Shown here: in pieces, positions 1 through 5,278 of the stretch
Layout: every line of letters begins with the position of its first letter
Numbering within the stretch: the stretch's first letter is position 1
Assembly: GCA_964636685.1 (NCBI GenBank)
Contig: CAZWUK010000107.1
Location: 1 to 5,375, forward strand
DNA from: CAZWUK01 sp964636685
GTDB lineage: Bacteria; Bacillota; Clostridia; Christensenellales; CAG-138
Direction: 5' to 3'
Length of the DNA: 5,375 nt
Notes under the pieces: generated by a model
Database searches by the model: none
The model's input: only the letters and a program-made list of their open reading frames with translations
What the model was told of the DNA's origin: nothing
Translations under genes and position numbers: made by a program

Positions 1-156
1 ACTGATAAAATATCTCTCGTAATATCCATGCTTCTTGAGCCTTATTGGTACTGTACAGTCCTGGAAGGGGCATCTATCAGGTGGCGGTGGGAAAATCCCG
101 TCGTTTCTTATTGAAAATTTCTGTGCAGATTGGTCCGTATAAAAAACTAATTGCAT
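1..156 (-). CDS. Partial Cys-rich protein, probably zinc-binding and insertion-sequence associated (N-terminus only)
   Basis: This reading frame starts at ATG (156-154) and stays open for 52 codons to the left edge, so only the N-terminus is present. A strong ribosome binding site, GGAGGTG on the minus strand (163-169), lies 6 bases before the start, which decides the start. The product begins MQLVFYTDQSAQ, then has a proline run (residues 24-27), then CPFQDC (residues 30-35) followed by KKHGYYER (42-49). A Cys pair followed by a KHG-Y-R segment is typical of zinc-ribbon N-termini of transposases and of DUF6431-like proteins that I recall from Clostridia; that family link is from memory. The low GC content and the truncated integrase next door suggest it belongs to an inserted element. 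The second metal-binding pair would lie outside the window. I am confident it is coding, and only moderately confident of the family. Confidence 0.68.
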   Translation of the reverse strand, partial: MQLVFYTDQSAQKFSIRNDGIFPPPPDRCPFQDCTVPIRLKKHGYYERYFIS

Positions 157-175
157 TGGAAACACCTCCAATGCA
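152..175 (-). promoter_or_regulatory. Hairpin sequestering the ribosome binding site and start codon of the leftmost gene
   Basis: A perfect 9-bp inverted repeat (TGCATTGGA at 152-160 and TCCAATGCA at 167-175) has a 6-base loop. On the minus-strand transcript the ribosome binding site GGAGGUG lies across the end of the 5' arm and the loop, and the AUG start lies within the 3' arm. Folding would bury the start codon and limit initiation. Transposase genes often limit their own translation in this way, particularly against read-through from outside promoters, but the role here is inferred. Beyond the arm, T-rich minus-strand DNA (141-146) makes a terminator an alternative reading. Confidence 0.55.
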
Positions 176-326
176 GAATTTTACCATATTATGTGTACTG
201 TTAATATTAATACTGCTTATATTTGAGAAACTATTCTCACTTTCCCTTAGCATTTAATCTCTTATCACATTATCTATCTTGATAAAATGGCGCTGTTTAC
301 TACTATTTGTTTTTGAGAATTAACAT
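176..326. other. AT-rich leader of the leftmost gene and probable end of an inserted element
   Basis: This AT-rich stretch lies between the start of the minus-strand gene and the point where integrase homology begins. It contains the palindrome TTAATATTAA (201-210) and a hairpin, TGAGAA-acta-TTCTCA (224-239). I see no convincing promoter and no credible gene. A 28-codon hydrophobic frame starting at 172 has no ribosome binding site. The right-hand terminus of the element should lie near 320-328, where sequence type changes abruptly. The partner terminal repeat would be outside the window, so the boundary is inferred. Confidence 0.4.
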
Positions 327-938
327 GTGGGGTTGAAGTGGGATGCCATAGACTTCGAGAAAAAGACCATCACAATCAAACATACTGTCACGCAGGTCTG
401 TCTTGAAGGAAAAAGCACCGTTATTGAGAAAGACCGCACGAAAACAAAGTCCAGCTATCGAACCCTGCCTTTGGTTGAACCCTTTGAGCAGCTTCTGTTG
501 CGGTTGAAAGCGGAACAAACACTCAATTGGAAACTGTGTGGGAAAGCGTACTGCAAAAAGGATTCGGCTTATATCTATGTCAATGGCCTTGGAGAGCTTG
601 TAAAGCCGGGCTATATCACACAGCACTTCCCGCTGGTTTTAGAGAAAAACGGTCTGCGGAAGATTCGTTTCCATGATCTCCGCCATAGCTGTGCAAGCCT
701 TTTGTATGCGAATGGAGTCAGCTTGAAGGAAATTCAGGAGTGGTTGGGTCATAGCGATATTTCCACAACCTCAAACATCTACACGCATTTGGATTTCAGT
801 TCAAAGGTGGCTACCGCTTCGGCAATCATCGGCGTTTATCCGGTCGAAAAAGAAAAATGTCCCTCCGAAAACACCCCAAAAACAGGAGGGACATCGAGAA
901 AAGCACCATGTTCTTTGACAAATGAGAGGTCGGCATGA
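327..938 (+). pseudogene. Tyrosine recombinase (integrase), 5'-truncated catalytic-domain remnant
   Basis: The 203 codons match the C-terminal half of a phage or Tn916-type tyrosine recombinase, which breaks and rejoins DNA at attachment sites. It opens at GLKWDAIDF, the segment that normally follows the first catalytic arginine (R-x-x-E-x-LGLKW). Visible catalytic parts are the beta-hairpin lysine in TKTKSSYR (about residues 38-45), H116 and R119 in HDLRH, H142 in LGHSD and the nucleophile Y152 in IYTHLD. The first arginine, the core-binding domain and the arm-binding domain are missing, and a stop (321-323) precedes the frame, so it should be inactive. Full-length relatives have about 380-400 residues. 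The GTG at 327 is only the first in-frame start-type codon, with no ribosome binding site. The gene converges on tRNA-Leu about 60 bp away, the standard place for an integrase. The upstream breakpoint fits insertion of the element on the left. Confidence 0.85.
847..894 (-). terminator. Rho-independent terminator, minus strand, inside the integrase 3' end
   Basis: A perfect 10-bp inverted repeat (857-866 and 885-894) has an 18-base loop. Read on the minus strand, the stem is followed directly by TTTTCTTTTT (847-856), a good U-tract. On the plus strand no T-run follows. It would stop leftward transcription that passes the tRNA, keeping it from running antisense through the integrase. Confidence 0.6.
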
Positions 939-944
939 GGGCAA

Positions 945-986
945 GGGAAAAGCCCGCAAACGCTGATATATCAAGCATTTGCGAGC
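945..986 (-). terminator. Rho-independent terminator of tRNA-Leu
   Basis: On the minus strand, 12 bases (986-975) pair with 12 bases (963-952), with two G-U pairs, around an 11-base loop containing the palindrome TGATATATCA (964-973). The stem is followed by TTTTCCCTT (951-943). It lies 11 bases past the tRNA 3' end, so it is placed to end that transcript. The same palindrome could also be a recombinase binding site of the former element, because it lies between integrase and tRNA. Confidence 0.65.
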
Positions 987-997
987 TTGTTAGATTC

Positions 998-1084
998 TGG
1001 TGCCGGAAGCGGGGGTCGAACCCGCACGGTATCGCTACCACTGGATTTTGAGTCCAGCACGTCTGCCAATTCCATCATTCCGGC
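998..1084 (-). tRNA. tRNA-Leu (anticodon CAA), intact, CCA encoded
   Basis: On the minus strand all parts of a class II tRNA are present. The acceptor stem is GCCGGAA paired with TTCCGGC, the D-arm contains TGGAATTGGCAGAC, and the anticodon stem is CTGGA/TCCAG around CTCAAAA, giving anticodon CAA, which reads UUG. A long variable arm (GGTAGCGATACC) marks the leucine type. The T-arm is GCGGG-TTCGACC-CCCGC, then A73 and an encoded CCA (1000-998). The 3' end faces the integrase remnant, as expected when a tRNA gene serves as attachment site and is restored by element-borne sequence. No convincing promoter lies directly upstream; one candidate is at 1463-1491. Confidence 0.95.
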
Positions 1085-1130
1085 ATATTTCAATTTCGAT
1101 GTTTTCGCTCAAAAACACTTCCGGGAAATC

Positions 1131-1156
1131 GGAGGCCCATCGAGGAGGCCCATCGA
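1131..1156. repeat. Two perfect tandem copies of a 13-bp unit
   Basis: GGAGGCCCATCGA occurs twice head to tail (1131-1143 and 1144-1156). It lies in the spacer between the intact and broken tRNA-Leu copies. The related spacer further right (about 1306-1330) has only a diverged version, so the doubling looks like a local slippage product. Confidence 0.85.
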
Positions 1157-1234
1157 AAAATGAAACGATATTAAGTTGTCAGGACGCCCGATATAACAGG
1201 GCTTTACGCCACCGGCATATTTTTGGACGAAGCA

Positions 1235-1275
1235 GATTTTGAGTCCACTACGTCTGCCAATTCCATCACACCGGC
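1235..1275 (-). pseudogene. tRNA-Leu(CAA) 5' half, truncated at the anticodon loop
   Basis: From 1275 leftwards the minus strand reads GCCGGTG (acceptor 5' strand), a D-arm identical to the intact copy (TGGAATTGGCAGAC), then GTGGACTCAAAATC, the 5' anticodon stem and loop with CAA. Identity stops at 1235. The 3' anticodon stem, variable arm, T-arm and acceptor 3' strand are absent and replaced by unrelated sequence. The acceptor (GCCGGTG) differs from that of the intact copy (GCCGGAA), so this is a separate gene and not a simple copy of the first. Breakage at the anticodon loop, a common crossover point for tyrosine recombinases, points to integration or recombination between tRNA copies. Confidence 0.8.
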
Positions 1276-1538
1276 TTATCTTCAATCCCAAGAACAAATT
1301 TCGCTAAATCGAGGGATGTTCAGGAGGGATATAGAAGCCAAACTGGATATTCACTTGTCAAAATTGCCCGAACTGTGGGCGTTCTGCCGGGTGTCGCGGG
1401 ATTCGTTGCTGCAAAACCTGTCCTATGCGCGCGCTGTTCTCCCAGCATTTTGGCACTTGGTTATTTTATCATACGCAAAAAAGGTTTGCAAGCTTTATTC
1501 CATTCTGTTTGAATGTCAAACGAACAATCTATGCTATA
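1276..1538. other. Intergenic region between the tRNA block and the U32 gene
   Basis: No credible gene lies here. The left part is the diverged spacer copy. At about 1385-1412 the minus strand has CGAATCCCGC...CCCGGCA, faintly like a tRNA T-arm and 3' end. It is followed by a small GCCC...GGGC hairpin with AATTTTG, so it may be the ruin of another tRNA and its terminator. The right part carries promoters in both directions. Confidence 0.4.
1463..1491 (-). promoter_or_regulatory. Candidate leftward promoter for the tRNA-Leu block
   Basis: On the minus strand TTGCAA (1491-1486) and TAAAAT (1468-1463) are separated by 17 bases, close to the vegetative sigma consensus. Transcription would start near 1456 and run leftwards through the broken tRNA to the intact one. 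The 370-base distance to the mature tRNA is long, so a closer promoter that I cannot see is possible. Confidence 0.4.
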
Positions 1539-1540
1539 AT
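1509..1540 (+). promoter_or_regulatory. Extended -10 promoter of the U32 gene
   Basis: TGCTATAAT (1532-1540) is a perfect extended -10 element (TG-n-TATAAT). The nearest -35-like word, TTGAAT (1509-1514), is 20 bases upstream, too far to be ideal, which suits an extended -10 type. The start of transcription would be near 1547. The last AT of the -10 box overlaps an in-frame ATG at 1539, which therefore cannot be used from this promoter. Confidence 0.7.
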
Positions 1541-1568
1541 GAAGAAAAACGCAAGGGGAGCATGCAGT

Positions 1569-3608
1569 TTGCCAGCACTTGAGATTCTTGCGCCCGTAGG
1601 CGGGGAGGAACAGCTGATCGCCGCCGTGCGAAGCGGCGCCGACGCAGTATACCTCGGCGCCAAGGGCTTCAACGCCCGCCGCAACGCGGAAAACTTTGAC
1701 GACGACGGGCTTCAGCGCGCCGTAGCCTATTGTCACGGACGCGGTGTGGCGGTGTACGTCACGATGAACACGCTTGTCACGGATGGCGAGATCGCGCGCG
1801 CGCAGGCGCAGATCCGAAGCATCGCGCGATGCGGCGCCGACGCCGTCATTGTACAGGATCTCGCAGTCGCAAAGCTTTGGCGCGATATCTGCCCGAGCAT
1901 GCCGCTGCATGCCTCCACGCAGATGACCGTGCATGACGTTGCGGGCGTGCAAGCCGCACAGCAACTGGGTTTTTCACGTGTGGTACTGGCGCGGGAACTG
2001 ACGCTCGATGAAATCCGGCAGATCGTTGAGCACAGTGAGATTGAGATTGAGGTTTTCATCCACGGCGCACTTTGCATGAGCGTTTCCGGCTGCTGCTACC
2101 TATCCGCCATGCTGGGGGAGCGCAGCGGCAACCGCGGTCTTTGCGCGCAGCCGTGCCGCCTTGATTTTCGCCAAAACGGTCGGGAATATGCCCTGTCGCT
2201 CAAGGATATGTGTCATATTCCCTATCTCGCGCAGCTGGAACAGATCGGCGTGCGGTCAGTCAAGATTGAGGGGCGCATGAAGCGTCCGGAATATGTTTCT
2301 GCGGCGATCGACGCCTGTCGGCTTTCCCGCGAAGGAAAGACCCCGGATCTTGCCGGTTTGCAGGCGATCTTTTCCCGCAGCGGATTCACCGACGGATATC
2401 TGACCGGAAAACGCACCCTGCAAATGTTCGGCTACCGCAAAAAGGAGGATGTGCTGGCAGGCAAGGACGCGCTTGCGCCACAGCGCGCACACTACCGCAC
2501 CGAGCTGCAAAATGTGCCGGTGACGCTGCATTTTTCCGTCCCAAGCGCCGGCTCTGCATCGTTGACAGCAAGCGATGGCGTACACGCGGCAACCGCGGCG
2601 GGCGCAGCGCCTGATGTCGCGCGCGAGCATCCGCTTACAGAGGAGATCGCTGCACGCAGTCTCACGAAAACAGGCGGCACGCCTTTTCGCGTCGCCACGC
2701 TGCACAGCGACATTGCAGACGGCGTGACACTCCCTGCCGCCGCGCTCAACGCTTTGCGGCGAGAAGCGCTCGAACGTCTCCTGCAGCAGCGTGAGAAGCT
2801 TGAAGAAAAGCCCTGTATGCCCGCGGCTTTCGCTGCGCCACAGGCTTACAGACCCATTCATCCTCCGATTTACAGGCTTCGCTTTTCCTCCGGGGCGCAA
2901 TGCTTTGACGACGGCGTCAGCGAGCTTCAGCTGCCGCTGCGAGAGCTGGAAACGCATCCTGCGCTGATCGATCGCGTTGGCGCCCGACTGATTGCAGAAC
3001 TCCCAGCCCTTTGTTTTCCGCAGCAGGAGGAAACGCTCTTTACCCGGCTGCAAAGGCTGCGCGCCATGGGAATTATCCATGTGTCAGCTGATAATCTCGG
3101 ACTGATCCGTCTGGCGCAAACCGCCGGCATGACCGTGCACGGCGGATATGGTCTGAATATTCTCAATACGCTTTCGCTGACGGAGTACGAACGCATGGGA
3201 CTTGCCGACGCCACGGTTTCATTCGAGATATCCGCGCGCGACATTGCCGCGCTCGGCGGAGAAAAGCCGCGCGGCGCGCTCGTCTACGGCTATTTGCCGC
3301 TGATGCAATACCGCGCCTGTCCCGCGCGGGGAAAGGACGGCTGCGGCGACTGTCAAGGAACGCCCACGCTTTCCGATCGGCGCGGAACCGTTTTTTCGTT
3401 GCAGTGCAATGATCGCCAATACGCGACCCTGCTAAATTCCGTCCCGCTATACCTTGCCGATAAGGCGCTGCCACGTCTGGACTTCTACACGCTCTACTTT
3501 ACGCAGGAAGATCGGGAAACCTGCCGCAATCTGCTTTTGCGGTATCAAAGAGAGCTGCCGCCGGAAACTCCGCGGACAAACGGCCTCTACTTTCGGGAGC
3601 TCAAATAA
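1569..3608 (+). CDS. U32-family protein with DUF3656-like C-terminus, probable 23S rRNA hydroxylase RlhA-like
   Basis: The product has 679 residues. Members of this family in E. coli (RlhA, TrhP, UbiU/UbiV) are Fe-S proteins needed for hydroxylation of rRNA, tRNA or ubiquinone; older annotations call them collagenase-like peptidases. Length and domain order fit the RlhA/YrrO-like group, acting on cytoplasmic RNA; the substrate is inferred. The N-terminus MPALEILAPVGG is the typical barrel opening. The U32 signature EVFIHGALCMSVSGCCYLS is at 161-179, with C169, C175/C176, C192, C196 and C215 as candidate cluster ligands. LKDMCHIPYL (211-220) and VKIEGRMKRPEYV (231-243) are also conserved. A second barrel-like region follows, with C584, C592, C595 and C613 near the end. 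TTG is chosen as start because AGGGGAG (1554-1560) lies 8 bases upstream and it restores the family N-terminus. The ATG at 1425 or 1539 adds unrelated residues and lies before the expected transcript start. The gene is probably monocistronic, ending at a terminator. Confidence 0.9.
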   Translation: MPALEILAPVGGEEQLIAAVRSGADAVYLGAKGFNARRNAENFDDDGLQRAVAYCHGRGVAVYVTMNTLVTDGEIARAQAQIRSIARCGADAVIVQDLAVAKLWRDICPSMPLHASTQMTVHDVAGVQAAQQLGFSRVVLARELTLDEIRQIVEHSEIEIEVFIHGALCMSVSGCCYLSAMLGERSGNRGLCAQPCRLDFRQNGREYALSLKDMCHIPYLAQLEQIGVRSVKIEGRMKRPEYVSAAIDACRLSREGKTPDLAGLQAIFSRSGFTDGYLTGKRTLQMFGYRKKEDVLAGKDALAPQRAHYRTELQNVPVTLHFSVPSAGSASLTASDGVHAATAAGAAPDVAREHPLTEEIAARSLTKTGGTPFRVATLHSDIADGVTLPAAALNALRREALERLLQQREKLEEKPCMPAAFAAPQAYRPIHPPIYRLRFSSGAQCFDDGVSELQLPLRELETHPALIDRVGARLIAELPALCFPQQEETLFTRLQRLRAMGIIHVSADNLGLIRLAQTAGMTVHGGYGLNILNTLSLTEYERMGLADATVSFEISARDIAALGGEKPRGALVYGYLPLMQYRACPARGKDGCGDCQGTPTLSDRRGTVFSLQCNDRQYATLLNSVPLYLADKALPRLDFYTLYFTQEDRETCRNLLLRYQRELPPETPRTNGLYFRELK

Positions 3609-3612
3609 AATA

Positions 3613-3635
3613 CCACCGGCGTATGTTGCCGGTGG
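3613..3635 (+). other. Perfect 8-bp hairpin just after the U32 gene
   Basis: CCACCGGC (3613-3620) pairs with GCCGGTGG (3628-3635) around a 7-base loop. No T-run follows, so alone it is not a terminator. It lies 5 bases past the stop codon and directly before the true terminator, and may protect the mRNA 3' end or slow the polymerase. Confidence 0.6.
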
Positions 3636-3643
3636 AAGCAGAA

Positions 3644-3677
3644 GGGCGGTTTGCAGCTTGTGCGCCGCCCGAATTTT
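3644..3677 (+). terminator. Rho-independent terminator of the U32 gene
   Basis: GGGCGG (3644-3649) pairs with CCGCCC (3665-3670), with an inner GCA/TGC pairing in the loop region. The stem is followed by GAATTTTT. It is the first stem with a T-tract after the U32 stop codon. Confidence 0.8.
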
Positions 3678-3905
3678 TAGTTGAGCCTGAACCGCGGCGT
3701 TGTGATCTGAAGATCCCGGCGCGACGCTGCTGTGACTTTCAGCAGGGATTCGGCTCCCCTATAATATAGAAAATGCTTGTGTCTTGTGTCGGGTATCAAA
3801 GTGACAAATCCACGTCAAATTGTTAAAAAGATGCAACATTGCCCTAAGAGGGCGCTCCAAACCGCGCGAATACCGTTCTATCCTGCCGAAGCCGCAAAAC
3901 AGGAC
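3678..3905. other. Gene-free gap with a possible structured segment
   Basis: Bases 3682-3690 (GAGCCTGAA) can pair with 3749-3756 (TTCGGCTC), with one bulge. They enclose GATC-TGAA-GATC and a hairpin, CTGCTG...CAGCAG (3728-3745). Just after is TATAAT (3760-3765), which has no good -35. A 7-bp direct doubling, CTTGTGT, is at 3776-3789. Open frames here lack ribosome binding sites and look accidental. The rest shows nothing I can name. Confidence 0.35.
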
Positions 3906-3934
3906 TTTTCATCGCTTGTCCGGAATGTTACAAT
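3906..3934 (+). promoter_or_regulatory. Promoter of the sigma-like membrane protein gene
   Basis: TTTTCA (3906-3911) and TACAAT (3929-3934) are spaced by 17 bases, and TG at 3926-3927 makes the latter an extended -10. Transcription would start near 3941, leaving a 40-base leader with AAAGGAG (3969-3975) before the start codon. Confidence 0.55.
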
Positions 3935-3981
3935 GCAGATAGTTACCCCATGCGCACTGGATCAAAGAAAAGGAGCGCCTT

Positions 3982-4584
3982 ATGGATCTTGAGAATCTGG
4001 CACGACGCATTCGCACAGGCGACAGCGACGCGCTGCGTGAGCTGATCGTTCAGTATGGCGGACGGATATACGACAAGGCCTACGACGTAACCCGAGACGC
4101 AGAGTTGTCTCGTCAGGTAACGCGCCGTACTTTTTCGGAGGCGGTTCTGCTGCTGCAGCAAGATACCGCGTACAGCGGCTGGGAGCTTTGGCTCGATACG
4201 CTCGCGGACAAGAATCTCAAAACCTATTGCCTGATCCGAAACGACATCGACCGCATCGAAAAGCAGTTGGATGAGGATCTGTTTTTCGGAACGAGCGCAC
4301 ATACCCCGCCGCCCGAGCCGCAAATGCCGCCGCGTCCCTCCAAGGTTGTCCCGCCCGTTCAAGAAAGGGCTGCCAGCCAGTCCTCGCCCGCCGCAAATCC
4401 GTCTTACCCCGTCGAGGCGGCGCCGCGCGCAAAATCGCTCGGCTGGTTCGGCATCCTCTGCCTCGTTCTGTTCTCTCTCCTGATCGTCTGGGTTTGGACG
4501 GGGATTGCGATGCGGCTGGCATGGATCCCACGGTTCAACTTTGGTTACGAATGGTTCAACCAACATATTTTCCCACTTTTTTAA
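3982..4584 (+). CDS. Membrane-anchored protein with sigma-factor region 2-like N-terminus
   Basis: The start is well supported by AAAGGAG 6 bases before ATG. Residues 1-95 resemble region 2 of ECF sigma factors. IRTGDSDALRELIVQYGGRIYDKAY (10-34) matches the opening helices, RDAELSRQVTRRTFSEAV (38-55) matches the segment usually reading AEDLTQETF, and GWELWLDTLADKN (66-78) matches FRTWLYRIARN. The usual acidic and glutamine residues of the core-contacting helix are replaced (R44, Q45, R48, R49), and no region 4 follows. Instead there is a proline-rich linker (about 108-148), one membrane helix (about 153-176) and a short aromatic tail ending WFNQHIFPLF. The N-terminus is probably cytoplasmic and the tail outside. 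It may be a decoy or anchoring relative of sigma factors rather than a working one. Function is unknown to me. It is transcribed alone and faces a lipoprotein gene. Confidence 0.8.
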   Translation: MDLENLARRIRTGDSDALRELIVQYGGRIYDKAYDVTRDAELSRQVTRRTFSEAVLLLQQDTAYSGWELWLDTLADKNLKTYCLIRNDIDRIEKQLDEDLFFGTSAHTPPPEPQMPPRPSKVVPPVQERAASQSSPAANPSYPVEAAPRAKSLGWFGILCLVLFSLLIVWVWTGIAMRLAWIPRFNFGYEWFNQHIFPLF

Positions 4585-4600
4585 GTGTCTTTTATATTGG

Positions 4601-4641
4601 CAAGCGACGGCGGGAGGTCCTGTCGCCGCTTGTTTGCTTTT
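4601..4641 (+). terminator. Terminator between convergent genes
   Basis: CAAGC (4601-4605) plus GGCG (4609-4612) pairs with CGCC (4624-4627) plus GCTTG (4628-4632), with a 3-base bulge. The plus strand continues TTTGCTTTT. On the minus strand the stem is followed by CAATATAAAAGACAC, which is poorer in T, so it serves the plus-strand gene best and may also help end the lipoprotein transcript. Confidence 0.6.
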
Positions 4642-4674
4642 CAGATAGCCCTTCATCGCGCATACGGCGATTCC

Positions 4675-5223
4675 TCAGCCGTGATACCAGCCGGTACGCG
4701 AATTTACCGTAACAAACGGCGCTTCGGCGTCGTCAAGCTTAACGTACACCTGATAGACGCCATTCCCCAGATCCTCATAGCGCGTCGGCGTCTGCCGGTA
4801 GTCTTCCAGCAGGCTTTTTTCAAACAACGCCTTCCAGTTCTCCGGAACCGGCGCATTTTCGGTCAGATATGCCGCGAAGCGCAAAACATCCTCCGCCTTG
4901 CCGCCATCGTCCAGATACAGGCGGTATTCCTTTTCAAAATTCACGGCGTCCAAAAAGGATTCTGCCCAGAGCAGTTTTCCGACCTCCGGCGCCTCCTCCT
5001 GTCCCTCCAGGATGTAGCGCTTTACGGCGTCGAAAAAAGCTGCATCCGTATCCGACTGTGCAGCAGGCGCCTGTGTCATCTCAATGTCCGGCGATTGCTC
5101 CAACGCAGCCGCTTGCGGTTCTGGCGCAGCCGTATTCTCAGGAACTGCCGTTTGCTCTTTCATCGTGCAGGCGCCGAGCAGCGTACAGCAAAGAAGCGAT
5201 AGGATCATTATTGTTTTTTTCAT
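4675..5223 (-). CDS. Small secreted lipoprotein of unknown function
   Basis: The product has 182 residues. It begins MKKTIMILSLLCCTLLGAC, a classic lipoprotein signal with lipobox LGAC, so lipidation is expected at C19 and the mature protein would sit on the outer face of the membrane. Residues 20-60 are a low-complexity tether rich in Ala, Pro, Glu and Gln. Residues 61-182 form a compact domain: two helical stretches (about 61-73 and 81-95), AEDVLRFAAYLTENAPVPENWKALFEK further on (110-136), and a probable beta C-terminus, GVYQVYVKLDDAEAPFVTVNSRTGWY (155-180). I do not recognise the domain. AGGAG on the minus strand (5235-5231) lies 7 bases before ATG and fixes the start. It has its own promoter region and is convergent with the sigma-like gene, so they are not an operon. 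Confidence 0.85.
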   Translation of the reverse strand: MKKTIMILSLLCCTLLGACTMKEQTAVPENTAAPEPQAAALEQSPDIEMTQAPAAQSDTDAAFFDAVKRYILEGQEEAPEVGKLLWAESFLDAVNFEKEYRLYLDDGGKAEDVLRFAAYLTENAPVPENWKALFEKSLLEDYRQTPTRYEDLGNGVYQVYVKLDDAEAPFVTVNSRTGWYHG

Positions 5224-5267
5224 GTTCTCTCTCCTGTCATTACAAATGCACTGTATCCTATTCTACT

Positions 5268-5278
5268 ACCGTAACGGT
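5268..5278. promoter_or_regulatory. Possible operator upstream of the lipoprotein gene
   Basis: ACCGT-A-ACGGT is an inverted repeat with perfect 5-bp arms around one base, 45 bases before the lipoprotein start. On the minus strand it lies just upstream of TAGAAT (5264-5259), a -10-like word, with GTGAAA 15 bases before that. A repressor or activator site is plausible, but the match is short and could be chance. Confidence 0.3.

Larger units (their letters stand above)
1044..1395 (-). repeat. Diverged tandem duplication of tRNA-Leu 5' half plus upstream spacer
   Basis: Two units offset by about 180-190 bp share matching words in the same order. The anticodon-loop block GATTTTGAGTCCA is at 1044 and 1235. 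The tRNA 5' flank is CGGCATATTTCAAT versus CGGCTTATCTTCAAT. AAATCG plus GGAGG is at about 1126 and 1306, GATATT...TTGTCA is at 1167 and 1346, and GCCCGA is at 1186 and 1366. Similarity fades near 1215 and 1395. This supports an old tandem tRNA-Leu block in which one copy survived. I aligned it by eye and computed no identity value. Confidence 0.6.

Noticed and set aside
45..257. 70-codon plus-strand frame with a hydrophobic end
   Set aside because: It starts at TTG without a ribosome binding site and runs opposite the better supported minus-strand gene; the shorter ATG at 172 also lacks a ribosome binding site.
1131..1156. Possible CRISPR-like repeat
   Set aside because: Only two 13-bp units with no spacers between them.
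1223..1582. 119-codon plus-strand frame across the tRNA remnant and spacer
   Set aside because: It covers a tRNA remnant and promoter sequence, has no ribosome binding site and no protein-like pattern.
1461..1964. 167-codon minus-strand frame opposite the U32 gene start
   Set aside because: It is the shadow of a GC-rich coding region, rich in Arg, Ala and His, and the U32 frame shows clear family motifs.
2256..3080. 274-codon minus-strand frame inside the U32 gene
   Set aside because: It is a long antisense shadow in GC-rich coding DNA, with no recognisable motif, and the opposite strand is unambiguous.
3777..3992. 71-codon plus-strand frame before the sigma-like gene
   Set aside because: It begins at TTG with no ribosome binding site, spans the predicted promoter and overlaps the next gene's start.
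3943..4656. 237-codon minus-strand frame opposite the sigma-like gene
   Set aside because: It crosses the terminator and is the shadow of a gene with a good ribosome binding site and domain pattern.
4585..5202. 205-codon plus-strand frame opposite the lipoprotein gene
   Set aside because: The minus-strand frame has a textbook lipoprotein signal and ribosome binding site; this one has no good start.
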